From positions 2,232,001 through 2,296,000 of the forward strand of contig NC_015684.1 in assembly GCF_000218565.1 (NCBI RefSeq): a stretch of DNA of 64,000 nt, given 5' to 3'. The notes beneath the pieces were generated by a model that was given only the letters and a program-made list of their open reading frames with translations, was not told the origin of the DNA and did not search any database. Position 1 is the stretch's first letter, and each line of letters starts with the position of its first letter. Both the position numbers and the translations under genes were made by a program. Shown one piece after another: positions 18,614-26,803 of this stretch. This stretch comes from Afipia carboxidovorans OM5. Its GTDB lineage: Bacteria; Pseudomonadota; Alphaproteobacteria; Rhizobiales; Xanthobacteraceae.

Positions 18614-19612
18614 TTATTCCGCGTCTGCGGTGAGCGACTTCGACTGGGAGACCCAGCCGTCGACGCGGGCCGGAAGACCGACCTCTTCGCCGATCTTGTG
18701 CGCGGTGGCGGAGTCGAGTTCGGCGATCTGCCAGTAGTGAAAGATGCCGAGATCGTTGAGCTTCTTCTCGATCGCGCCGGAGACGCCGGAGAGCTTCTTG
18801 AGGTCGTCGGCAACGCCGCGCGGACCCGCCAAGCCCTGGAACCCTTCGGTCTTGGAAGCCTCGACCGCATCTTCCTGCGGCGGCGCAGCGAGCGCACCGA
18901 CGTCGATGCCCGCATCGCCCTGGGCGCGCGAAATGCCGTCGATTGCCGCACGCGCGATGAGGTCGCAGTAGAGCGCAATCGCGCGGCCCGCGTCATCATT
19001 GCCCGGAACGACGTAAGTGATGCCCTTCGGGTCGCAGTTGGTGTCGACGATCGCCGCAACCGGAATGCCCAGACGCTGGGCTTCCTGAATCGCGATGTCT
19101 TCCTTGTTGGTGTCGATCACGAAGATCAGGTCGGGCAAGCCGCCCATGTCCTTGATGCCGCCGAGCGAGCGGTCGAGCTTGTCGCGCTCGCGCTGGAGCG
19201 TCAGGCGCTCCTTCTTGGTGTACTGGCTACCTTCGGCCGAGCCGAGCATCTCTTCAAGCTGGCGCAGACGGCGGATCGAACCCGACACCGTCTTCCAGTT
19301 GGTGAGCGTGCCGCCGAGCCAGCGGGAATTGACGAAATACTGCGCCGAACGCTTCGCCGCGTCGGCAACGCCGTCCTGCGCCTGGCGCTTGGTGCCGACG
19401 AACAGGATGCGGCCGCCCTTGGCGACGGTGTCGCTCACCGCCTGCAGCGCGCGGTGCATCAGCGGCACGGTCTGCGCGAGGTCGATGATGTGAATGTTGT
19501 TGCGAGCCCCGAAGATGAAATCGGCCATCTTCGGATTCCAGCGGTGGGCCTGATGGCCAAAGTGCACGCCAGCTTCCAAGAGCTGACGCATGGTGAAGTC
19601 GGGTAGCGCCAT
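18614..19612 (-). CDS. rpsB: 30S ribosomal protein S2 with C-terminal helical extension
   Basis: Small-subunit ribosomal protein S2. The first ~235 residues match the family (FTMRQLLEAGVHFGHQAHRW at the start, RWLGGTLTNWKT, and DLIFVIDTNKEDIAIQEA). At 332 aa it is about 90 residues longer than E. coli S2. The extra C-terminus contains LKKLSGVSGAIEKKLNDLG, which looks like a helix-hairpin-helix module ending in a basic/polar tail; extended S2 proteins are usual in Rhizobiales. A good promoter lies at 19747-19775. Confidence 0.96.
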   Translation of the reverse strand: MALPDFTMRQLLEAGVHFGHQAHRWNPKMADFIFGARNNIHIIDLAQTVPLMHRALQAVSDTVAKGGRILFVGTKRQAQDGVADAAKRSAQYFVNSRWLGGTLTNWKTVSGSIRRLRQLEEMLGSAEGSQYTKKERLTLQRERDKLDRSLGGIKDMGGLPDLIFVIDTNKEDIAIQEAQRLGIPVAAIVDTNCDPKGITYVVPGNDDAGRAIALYCDLIARAAIDGISRAQGDAGIDVGALAAPPQEDAVEASKTEGFQGLAGPRGVADDLKKLSGVSGAIEKKLNDLGIFHYWQIAELDSATAHKIGEEVGLPARVDGWVSQSKSLTADAE

Positions 19613-19746
19613 GATGTATTCTCCGGTTGTGCCTCCGGAAACGTGTGAGCAGACGAGCTTGGCGCGATATCCGAATGGACGGATCGTGCGGCCCGGCTGC
19701 CACCGGACGGCCTGTAACAGCCATGTTTCCGTGTGAGATGGCGCGG

Positions 19747-19775
19747 CTTATACCCACAAAAGGGCCATAACGCAA
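19747..19775 (-). promoter_or_regulatory. Candidate housekeeping promoter of rpsB-tsf
   Basis: On the minus strand, -35 TTGCGT (19770-19775) and -10 TATAAG (19747-19752) are separated by exactly 17 bp, about 135 bp upstream of the rpsB ATG, which leaves a long leader where S2 autoregulation would be possible. Confidence 0.6.
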
Positions 19776-19839
19776 GGATTCGGCCAAGGATTCAGCGACC
19801 GATCAGGCGAAGGATTGGCGGAAAGATTCGGCAAGGATT
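19774..19839. repeat. Five short AAGGATT direct repeats upstream of the rpsB promoter
   Basis: AAGGATT occurs at 19774-19780, 19786-19792, 19810-19816 and 19833-19839, with a one-base variant AAAGATT at 19822-19828. Spacings are 12, 24, 12 and 11 bp. The array lies in the 325-bp region between rpsB and the pseudo-caspase gene; the rest of that region holds the promoter, the leader and a terminator and no gene. Confidence 0.6.
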
Positions 19840-19883
19840 GGGCGGTCCTTTTCGCGCCCGCCCTGCCCGGTTCCCGCACCCCA

Positions 19884-19915
19884 AGGAAAAGGCCGGCGGA
19901 GCGTCCGCCGGCCTC
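19884..19915 (-). terminator. Rho-independent terminator of the pseudo-caspase gene
   Basis: A perfect 10-bp GC stem (19891-19900 with 19904-19913) with a 3-base loop, followed on the minus strand by TTTTCC. It lies 25 bp past the stop codon at 19938. Confidence 0.8.
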
Positions 19916-19937
19916 ATTTCTATCAGCACCTTATCTG

Positions 19938-22448
19938 TCAGCACCTCGGCACGTTCGGCGGGCACCGCTTGGGGGCTGGAGCTGCCCGTGGCGGAGGCGC
20001 TGGCCGGGGCGGCGCCGCCATTCTCGGCGGGGGCGCGGCCATGCGCGGCGGGGGTGCCGGGCGGGCCACCGGCGGAGCCGCCCGCGGAGGTGCAGACATC
20101 CGAGGCGGTGGAGCCATCCGTTGTGGTGGCGGCGCCATGCGCTGTGGCGGCGGAGCCATCCGTTGCGGCTGAGGCATCGCCCGATTCGGCTGAGGTGCCA
20201 TCCGCGGCGGCGGAGCTACCCGAGGCTGCGGCTGCGCCTGCGGACGCATCTGCGGCGCGGGGCGCGGCGGTGCCGCAGGCCGCCGGATCTGCGGCGCAGG
20301 ACGCGCGGCAGCAGGCGGCGCGGACGGGCGTGCCGACGGCGGCGGCCTCACCGCATCCGGCCTCGGCCCACTCATTCCCGGCCTGTTCATGCCCGGACGG
20401 TTGACGTCCGGCCGGTTGATACCGGGGCGACTGACGTCAGGCCGGGTCATGCCGGGCCGGGTTGCATCAGGTCCACGCTGGCCCGGGCCCGGTCCCATAC
20501 GGCCGGACGCACCGGGGCCACCGGGCTGACCCGGACGAACCTGCGGGCCGGGCTGACCGGGCACCGGCGGCTGGCCAGGACGTGGACCGGGCGTTTGACC
20601 AGCCCCCCTCTGACCATTCCCCGGTCCACGCGCATCGAGCGGCGCGCTCGGCACGTTGCCCCTGCCCGGCACCGGCAACGCATTGCGGTTGGGCATGGTC
20701 GTTGGAGCGGGACGCGCGCCCGGAGCCGGCCGCGGCGAGGTCGCCGACGGGCCAAACTTGCGCGGACCCGGCAGCGGTGCACGGCGATCGACATTGCCGA
20801 TATTGGCGCGCGGGTTGATGAGCGAGCTCGCGGGCCGTTGCGCCTTGCCTTCCGAAATGAGCGTAGCACGGCGCTGCGCAGCACCCGGCAGCATCGGCCC
20901 GAACGGACGCTGGATCGCAGGCCCCTTCGCACCCGGCGGGACGATCGCACCACCCGGCCCACCCGGCCGGTTGAAGCCACCCGGACCGCGGCGGTTGATA
21001 TCGCGATCGATCACCGCGCGGTTATGGATGTTGGTGAAGAGGAAGTTGTGCTGCGGCGGCCGCACATAGACCGGCGGACGCACGAAGATCGGGATCGGAA
21101 TGAAAATCGGCCGCGGCAGGATGAACAGGTCATCCGAATAATACGGCGGCGGCAGATCGATGAAATCTTCCGGCGGCGGCGGCAGGTAATAGACCGGCGG
21201 CGGTGGCGGCGGTGCGAAATCGAAATCCGGATCAGAGAACATCAGCACCGGCCGATCGACATAGACGATCTCATCCGGCGGTGGCGGCGGCACGTCGTAG
21301 TCGATCATCGCGAACGACTGCGGCGGTTCCAGCGCTGCAGATAATATGGCCAAACGGCGGCGAGCGTCGGCCGCGTGCGGACCGTGCGGATAGCGGCGCA
21401 GATACGACCAGTAGGCATCCGGCGTATCGGTCCGATACGTCCGCCGCCAGGTGATCGCCTCACGCCGCGCAGCCGTGATCACACGCACGCGCTTCGCCAT
21501 CGGATCGTCCGGATAGGCACCGAGGAAATCCTCATAACCCTGCAGCGTGTCGCGCTCGAGCACCGCGGCATAAGCGTCCTGCGGCCCCATCTCCTTGATC
21601 GGCTTTTTGCGCGCGGCTTCTGCCTGCTCAGCCGTCGGCTGGGGCGGCGCATCGGGTGCACGATCAAAGAACACGAACGGCGTTTCCACCTTCGCGGCAT
21701 CCCACGGCACCTGCGCACCCTTGGTCGTCTCGTTGACGCGCAGCCGCACGCGATCGAACAATTCCGGCAGCGGCAAGCCGCCCGCGCGGATCATCTCGGC
21801 GAGCGCCTGCGCGTAAGCACCATAAGCACCCTGCTCTTCCGGCGCGACGGTGCCCGGCGCCGCATTGAAGGCAACGAGCATCTTCGGCTCAGGCTCGATC
21901 AGCGCAAGACCGCTCGCGATCTGCACATCGCCATCGATGAAAGGCTGCTGGCGCGCGGCGTCGAGCACGATAATGCTGGTCTTCAACGGCAGCGCCGCCA
22001 GTTGGCGCATGTAATCACCGAGGCGCAGTCCTTCGGTCGGAATGTCGGTGTCACGCTCGATCTTGGAATCGACAGGGATGAAATAATTCTCGCCCGCAAG
22101 CTGCAGGCCGTAGCCCGCGAGATAAACCATCGCCACCGTATCGGGGCCGGAGGTTTGCGCCTTCTGGATGAAATCGCGGAAGCTGCCACGCAGCGTATCG
22201 CCGTCGAGATCGCGCGCACCGACAACTTCGAAGCCTGCCGCTTCCAACGTCTGTGCGATGAGGCCCGCGTCGTTCGCCGCGGTCGCAAGCGGCGCCTTGG
22301 CATAGGCACCGTTGCCGACGACGAGCGCGATGCGCTTCTCCTGCGGGCCGTTGGATTGCTCAGGCTGTTGAGCCTGTCCCAACCCCGGCAACGCCGTCAC
22401 AGCCAGCAGCGCAGCGGCAGCGAACAGTCCCAAGGTGCGAAACGCCAT
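19938..22448 (-). CDS. Secreted caspase-fold (peptidase C14-like) protein lacking catalytic His and Cys
   Basis: 836 aa with a signal peptide (cleavage near GLGQAQQ, residues 1-26). Residues about 37-265 have the caspase/metacaspase p20 layout: RIALVVGNGAYAKAPL, then VYLAGYGLQLAGENYFIPVD, then IIVLDAARQQPF. Active members have GHG and DACR at these places; here Tyr113 stands for His and Ala165 for Cys, so proteolysis is not expected. A middle region (about 290-385) has two helical repeats ending in YPDDP and YPHGP. From about 400 on the protein is low-complexity Pro/Arg/Met/Gln with repeated RPGMNRPD and QRMAPPP units and a short Cys-containing end. A periplasmic or surface scaffold role is inferred. 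It has its own terminator. Confidence 0.8.
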   Translation of the reverse strand: MAFRTLGLFAAAALLAVTALPGLGQAQQPEQSNGPQEKRIALVVGNGAYAKAPLATAANDAGLIAQTLEAAGFEVVGARDLDGDTLRGSFRDFIQKAQTSGPDTVAMVYLAGYGLQLAGENYFIPVDSKIERDTDIPTEGLRLGDYMRQLAALPLKTSIIVLDAARQQPFIDGDVQIASGLALIEPEPKMLVAFNAAPGTVAPEEQGAYGAYAQALAEMIRAGGLPLPELFDRVRLRVNETTKGAQVPWDAAKVETPFVFFDRAPDAPPQPTAEQAEAARKKPIKEMGPQDAYAAVLERDTLQGYEDFLGAYPDDPMAKRVRVITAARREAITWRRTYRTDTPDAYWSYLRRYPHGPHAADARRRLAILSAALEPPQSFAMIDYDVPPPPPDEIVYVDRPVLMFSDPDFDFAPPPPPPVYYLPPPPEDFIDLPPPYYSDDLFILPRPIFIPIPIFVRPPVYVRPPQHNFLFTNIHNRAVIDRDINRRGPGGFNRPGGPGGAIVPPGAKGPAIQRPFGPMLPGAAQRRATLISEGKAQRPASSLINPRANIGNVDRRAPLPGPRKFGPSATSPRPAPGARPAPTTMPNRNALPVPGRGNVPSAPLDARGPGNGQRGAGQTPGPRPGQPPVPGQPGPQVRPGQPGGPGASGRMGPGPGQRGPDATRPGMTRPDVSRPGINRPDVNRPGMNRPGMSGPRPDAVRPPPSARPSAPPAAARPAPQIRRPAAPPRPAPQMRPQAQPQPRVAPPPRMAPQPNRAMPQPQRMAPPPQRMAPPPQRMAPPPRMSAPPRAAPPVARPAPPPRMAAPPPRMAAPPRPAPPPRAAPAPKRCPPNVPRC

Positions 22449-22523
22449 AGCGATCTCCGATCCGATACTTCGCGATCATGGCATATTCCGCAGCGTGCTG
22501 TCTGAATATTGTTTGAACGGCCT

Positions 22524-25500
22524 CTAAAGCGTCTGTACATCGACGACGCCGGTAATCGCCTTCAGCGCGCCCGCAATCTGCGGCGACACTTTGTAGCGGT
22601 CGCGCAGCCTCATTTCGACCTCGGTTTCAAGATCAAGCATCATCACCAGCGTGACTTCGCCCGCGCGTGCGGACGATCCCGCGCCGCCTCCGCGCGCATG
22701 ATCCTCGAGACGGCGGCGGATCGATTCCAGCGGCTTGTCGTCGCGCAGAAAAATCTTCAGCGCCATCGAGGTCTTCGCCGCCGCCTGATCGAGCAGCTCA
22801 ACATTGGCGATGCGCGCGCGCACGTCCTCGCCCTGCAACTCCGCGCTGAGCTGCAGAAGCACCGCCAGCCCCGGCTCCAGCAATTCGCGGAATTGGCCGA
22901 GTCCTTCGGAGAACAGCACAGCCTCGAAGTGTCCGGTGGGATCGGAGAGCCCGATGATCCCCATCTTGTTACCGGTCTTGGTGCGCCGCTCCATGCGCGA
23001 GACCACCGTCGCGGCAACCTTGCCCGCGGTGCGGCCATTCTTCACGGCGCTCGCAAACTCCGCCCACGACTGCACGTTGAGCCGCTGCAGCACGACCTTG
23101 TAATCATCGAGCGGATGGCCGGAGAGGAAGAAGCCGACCGCGCCGTATTCGCGCTGCAGCCGCTCGGCCGGCAGCCACGGCTCGACATGCGGCAGCGTGA
23201 TGACCGGCCCGCCGGTCTGTCCGCCGAACATATCGCTCTGGCCGAGCACTGCCTCCTCGTGGCTGCGCTGACAGGCAGCGAGGATCGCATCGGCGCCCGC
23301 GAACACCGCAGCACGGTTCGGCTCGATCGTGTCGAACGCGCCGGCGGCGGCAAGGCTTTCCAGCACGCGCTTGTTGATCGCGCGCGGCGGCACGCGCGCG
23401 GCAAAATCCGACAGCGAGGTGAATGGCCCGCCGTTCTTGCGCGCCTCGACGATCATGTCGACGGCATGCGTTCCCACCCCCTTCAGCGCGGCGAGCGAAT
23501 AAAAGATCGTGTTCTCACCGACAGTGAAGGTGCCTTCCGAGCGATTGATCGACGGCGGCTCGACCTTGATACCGAGGCGCTGCGCTTCGGCGCGGAATTC
23601 AGAGAGCTTGTCGGTGTTGCCGGTATCGAGTGTCATCGACGCGGCGATGAACTCCACCGGATAATGCGCCTTCATGTAGGCGGTCTGGTAGGACACGAGC
23701 GCATAAGCCGCAGCATGGCTCTTGTTGAAGCCGTAGTCGGCGAACTTCGCGAGCAGTTCGAAAATCTGGTCAGCCTGCGACTTGGAGATGCTGTGCTCGA
23801 CCGAGCCCGAAACAAAGCGCACGCGCTGCTTTTCCATCTCGGCACGGATCTTCTTGCCCATCGCGCGGCGCAGCAGGTCGGCTTCTCCGAGCGAATAGCC
23901 CGCCATCACCTGCGCGATCTGCATCACCTGCTCCTGATAGATGATGACGCCGAACGTCTCTTTCAGGATCGGCTCCAGCACCGGGTGCAGATATTCGGGC
24001 TCCTCGTCGCCGTGCTTGCGCGCGCAATAGGTCGGGATGTTCGCCATCGGGCCCGGACGATAGAGCGCGACGAGCGCGATGATGTCCTCGAAGCGGTCGG
24101 GCCGCATATCGACGAGCGCGCGCCGCATGCCCTGACTTTCAACCTGGAACACGCCGACCACATCGCCCCGGGTCAGCATGTCGTAGGTTTGTTTGTCGTC
24201 GAGCGGCAGGTGCGCAAGATCGACGTGGATGTTGCTCTGTTTCAAGAGCTTCACCGCGACGTCGAGAACCGTCAGCGTCTTGAGGCCGAGGAAGTCGAAT
24301 TTTACGAGGCCCGCGGGCTCAACCCATTTCATGTTGAACTGGGTGACCGGCATGTCCGATTTCGGATCGCGATAGAGCGGCACGAGTTCGGAGAGCGGCC
24401 GGTCACCGATCACGATGCCCGCGGCGTGGGTCGAGGCGTGGCGCGTCAGTCCCTCGAGACGCTGGGCAATGTCGAAGGCACGCGCGACCACCGGGTCTTC
24501 GTCGCGGAAGGCCTGCAGCTTCGGTTCGCCCTCGATCGCCTTGGCGAGCGTCACGGGGGCCGCCGGATTCTGCGGCACGAGCTTGGTCAGCTTGTCGACC
24601 TGGCCGTAAGGCATCTGCAGCACACGGCCGACGTCGCGCAACACGCCGCGCGCCTGCAGCGTACCGAAGGTAATGATCTGCGCGACATGGTCGGCGCCGT
24701 AGCGGCGCTGCACGTAATCGATCACCTCGCCGCGGCGGTCCTGACAGAAATCGATGTCGAAGTCCGGCATCGACACGCGCTCGGGATTGAGGAAGCGTTC
24801 GAACAGAAGCGCGAACCGCAGCGGATCGAGATCGGTGATGGTGAGCGCGTAGGCCACGAGCGAGCCTGCGCCCGAGCCGCGCCCCGGCCCCACCGGAATG
24901 CCTTGCGACTTCGCCCACTTGATGAAGTCGGACACGATGAGGAAGTAACCCGAATAATTCATGCGGGTGATGACGCTCATCTCGTAGGCAAGGCGCGTGC
25001 GGTAGTCTTCTTCAGTCTTGCCCTCGGCGAGGCCGTGCGCCTTGAGCCGCCGTGCGAGACCTTCCTCCGCCTGCTTCTGAAGCTCGGCGTTTTCCTTGCT
25101 GACCGCATCGGCCATGTGATCGCTGTCGACGGTGAAGTGCGGCAGGATCGGTTTGCGCTTACGCGGACGGAAGGCGCAGCGCTGCGCGATCTCGACCGTC
25201 GAGGCGAGCGCTTCCGGCAGGTCGGCGAACAGCACCGCCATCTCGGCGCGAGTCTTGAAGCGATGATCGGGCGTGAGGTGCGCGCGCTCGGTCTCCGCGA
25301 GAAGCCGCCCGCCCGCGATGCACAGCAGCGCGTCGTGGGATTCGTAATCCTCGACGGTCGCGAAATACGGCTCGTTGGTCGCAACGAGCGGCAGCCCCTT
25401 GCCATAGGCGATGTCGATCAGCGCGCTCTCGATCCGCCGTTCGCTGTCGAGGCCGTGGCGCTGCAGTTCGAGATAAAGCCGGTCGCCGAACAGGTCCGCG

Positions 25501-25997
25501 AGCTTTTCCACCCGCTGGAGAGCAAGTTCGGGATGCTCGGCCATGAGCGCCTGCGAGATCGGCCCCTCCGGTCCGCCGGTCAGCGCGATCAGGCCGGTCC
25601 TTTCCTGCTCCAGCCACTCGGCCTTGATGTGAGGCGTCTGCTGGGCAGGCATTTCGAGGAACGCGCGCGAGTTGAGCCGCATCAGGCTGCGATAGCTGTC
25701 CTCGGTCGGCGCGAGCAGGACGATCCGGGCGGGCGCGAGGGCGGCCGCATTGCGCGCGGCGGGATCGACGTCGCCGAAATCGACCGCAAGCGCGCAGCCG
25801 ATGATCGGCTGGATGCCGAGGCCCGCAAGCTTCTCGGAGAATTCCAGCGCGCCGAACATATTGTCGCGGTCGGTCAGCGCCAACGCGGGCTGGTTGTCGG
25901 CCTTGGCGAGAGCCGCGAGCTTCTCGGTCTTCATCGAGCCCTGCAGCAGCGAATAGGCCGAGTGAACGTGAAGATGGATAAATCCGGGAGACGCCAT
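22524..25997 (-). CDS. dnaE: DNA polymerase III alpha subunit (DnaE1)
   Basis: Replicative polymerase catalytic subunit (1157 aa). An N-terminal PHP domain (HLHVHSAYSLLQGSMKTEKL) is followed by the C-family polymerase core with GPGRGSGAGSLVAYAL and the catalytic aspartates in MPDFDIDFCQDRRGEVIDYV, the tandem HhH region and a C-terminal OB domain. Length and the intact PHP/OB ends fit DnaE1 rather than the mutagenic DnaE2, which normally sits with imuA and imuB; neither is present. It is 195 bp downstream of an SOS-controlled microprotein gene in the same direction, so some SOS read-through is conceivable. Confidence 0.96.
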   Translation of the reverse strand: MASPGFIHLHVHSAYSLLQGSMKTEKLAALAKADNQPALALTDRDNMFGALEFSEKLAGLGIQPIIGCALAVDFGDVDPAARNAAALAPARIVLLAPTEDSYRSLMRLNSRAFLEMPAQQTPHIKAEWLEQERTGLIALTGGPEGPISQALMAEHPELALQRVEKLADLFGDRLYLELQRHGLDSERRIESALIDIAYGKGLPLVATNEPYFATVEDYESHDALLCIAGGRLLAETERAHLTPDHRFKTRAEMAVLFADLPEALASTVEIAQRCAFRPRKRKPILPHFTVDSDHMADAVSKENAELQKQAEEGLARRLKAHGLAEGKTEEDYRTRLAYEMSVITRMNYSGYFLIVSDFIKWAKSQGIPVGPGRGSGAGSLVAYALTITDLDPLRFALLFERFLNPERVSMPDFDIDFCQDRRGEVIDYVQRRYGADHVAQIITFGTLQARGVLRDVGRVLQMPYGQVDKLTKLVPQNPAAPVTLAKAIEGEPKLQAFRDEDPVVARAFDIAQRLEGLTRHASTHAAGIVIGDRPLSELVPLYRDPKSDMPVTQFNMKWVEPAGLVKFDFLGLKTLTVLDVAVKLLKQSNIHVDLAHLPLDDKQTYDMLTRGDVVGVFQVESQGMRRALVDMRPDRFEDIIALVALYRPGPMANIPTYCARKHGDEEPEYLHPVLEPILKETFGVIIYQEQVMQIAQVMAGYSLGEADLLRRAMGKKIRAEMEKQRVRFVSGSVEHSISKSQADQIFELLAKFADYGFNKSHAAAYALVSYQTAYMKAHYPVEFIAASMTLDTGNTDKLSEFRAEAQRLGIKVEPPSINRSEGTFTVGENTIFYSLAALKGVGTHAVDMIVEARKNGGPFTSLSDFAARVPPRAINKRVLESLAAAGAFDTIEPNRAAVFAGADAILAACQRSHEEAVLGQSDMFGGQTGGPVITLPHVEPWLPAERLQREYGAVGFFLSGHPLDDYKVVLQRLNVQSWAEFASAVKNGRTAGKVAATVVSRMERRTKTGNKMGIIGLSDPTGHFEAVLFSEGLGQFRELLEPGLAVLLQLSAELQGEDVRARIANVELLDQAAAKTSMALKIFLRDDKPLESIRRRLEDHARGGGAGSSARAGEVTLVMMLDLETEVEMRLRDRYKVSPQIAGALKAITGVVDVQTL

Positions 25998-26192
25998 CCG
26001 GGCAGACTTTCGCGCTGGGAGATTTTTGGGAGCCGCACCCCCGTGTGGCGGTCAGAAGCGAGCTTCCGAACCCCGCTCACACGGGCGACTCAACTCACCT
26101 CACGGTGCCGCCCGCGCCCCGCCCTGTCCATGTGCAACCGCACATCGGGCGGAGCTATCATCCCTTTCCCCAGCCTTCTGGCCAGGCCGCCC

Positions 26193-26291
26193 TCAGAGCT
26201 GCGGAATGAGGTGCGCCCACACCGCTACAGTCCCAACGAACAGCACGAGAGAGGCCAAAGCGGCGGCTTCCTCAACGAACGTCTTCAACAT
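26193..26291 (-). CDS. 32-aa single-span membrane microprotein under double LexA boxes
   Basis: The frame encodes 32 residues: a short charged start (MLKTFVEEAA) and one hydrophobic segment (about 8-30) with Trp25 and a short LIPQL end. Evidence that it is real: a near-ideal ribosome site AGGAGAAGGAG 6 bases before the ATG, and a promoter at 26350-26378 overlapped by two SOS boxes. The frame continues upstream to 26411, but that part crosses the operator and has no ribosome site. Function is unknown. Caulobacter SidA is a 29-aa LexA-regulated inner-membrane division inhibitor (established); similarity in size, topology and control suggests an analogue (inference only). Confidence 0.75.
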   Translation of the reverse strand: MLKTFVEEAAALASLVLFVGTVAVWAHLIPQL

Positions 26292-26336
26292 GACCGGCTC
26301 CTTCTCCTGACACGTTTCGAGGCGTTTTCTGCCAAA

Positions 26337-26369
26337 GAACATATACAGAACAATGTTCGATATTTGTTC
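26337..26369. promoter_or_regulatory. Two LexA (SOS) boxes in inverted orientation
   Basis: GAAC-N7-GAAC (26337-26351) and GTTC-N7-GTTC (26355-26369) each match the alphaproteobacterial LexA box GTTC-N7-GTTC, separated by 3 bp. On the minus strand the first encountered box fills the -35/-10 spacer and the second lies just past the -10, the typical arrangement for repression. Confidence 0.8.
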
Positions 26370-26378
26370 TATCGTCAA
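26350..26378 (-). promoter_or_regulatory. Candidate SOS promoter of the microprotein gene
   Basis: On the minus strand, TTGACG (-35, 26373-26378) and CATTGT (-10, 26350-26355) with a 17-bp spacer, transcription expected near 26343, about 52 bases before the ATG at 26291. Confidence 0.6.
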
Positions 26379-26543
26379 GCACAGGCCGACAGACCAGCCG
26401 GAAGGTGGCAAACAGTCTTAACGAAGGTTTGACAGGACAGGCCCCGCCAGCATCGAACCAAGTCGGTCGATCTGTATTGACCAACCTGCGGAACCCGTTC
26501 ACGAACAGGCAGTTTCGCGATTCCGGACGTTCAGGAGAGCTCC

Positions 26544-26801
26544 ATGCGTCACCTTTTCCTCGCCCTCGCTGCCGTGGCCGCGATCACCAGCATCGACACG
26601 ACGCCCGCTGCCGCGCAGGAATATCCTTATTGCATCCGGGGCCGCGACTATACGGGTTATGGAGAGTGCAGCTTTCCGAGCTACGCGGCCTGCCAGGCGG
26701 CGGCATCCGGGCGCTTCGCCTATTGCGACATCAACCCGTTCTACAATCGCTCGCCGGAGGTTCGCCGGCCTCACCGCCGCATCTATCGCGAGGTCTATTG
26801 A
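26544..26801 (+). CDS. DUF3551 family small secreted protein (85 aa)
   Basis: Short exported protein with a clear signal peptide (cleavage after TPAAAQ, residue ~25) and the DUF3551 cysteine pattern YPYCIRG...GECSF...AACQAAASGRFAYCDINPFY, four Cys likely forming two disulfides in the periplasm. The ribosome site AGGAGAG lies 5 bases before the ATG. DUF3551 proteins are abundant in Bradyrhizobiaceae and have no known function. It is divergent from the SOS microprotein and 2 bp upstream of a second member of the family. Confidence 0.85.
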   Translation: MRHLFLALAAVAAITSIDTTPAAAQEYPYCIRGRDYTGYGECSFPSYAACQAAASGRFAYCDINPFYNRSPEVRRPHRRIYREVY

Positions 26802-26803
26802 GC

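Noticed and set aside
19940..20660. DNA-level tandem repeats or CRISPR in the Pro-rich region
   Set aside because: Repeats are imperfect and follow codon units of the Pro/Arg/Met tail; there are no spacers.
22524..25997. Error-prone DnaE2 because of the nearby SOS boxes
   Set aside because: Length, PHP domain and lack of imuA/imuB fit DnaE1; the boxes directly control the microprotein, 195 bp upstream.
22509..26432. 1307-aa plus-strand ORF
   Set aside because: Lies antisense over the whole of dnaE; composition is the Arg/His/Asp-rich pattern of GC-rich shadow frames and there is no ribosome site.
26497..26506. GTTCACGAAC palindrome as a third LexA box
   Set aside because: Does not have the GTTC-N7-GTTC spacing.
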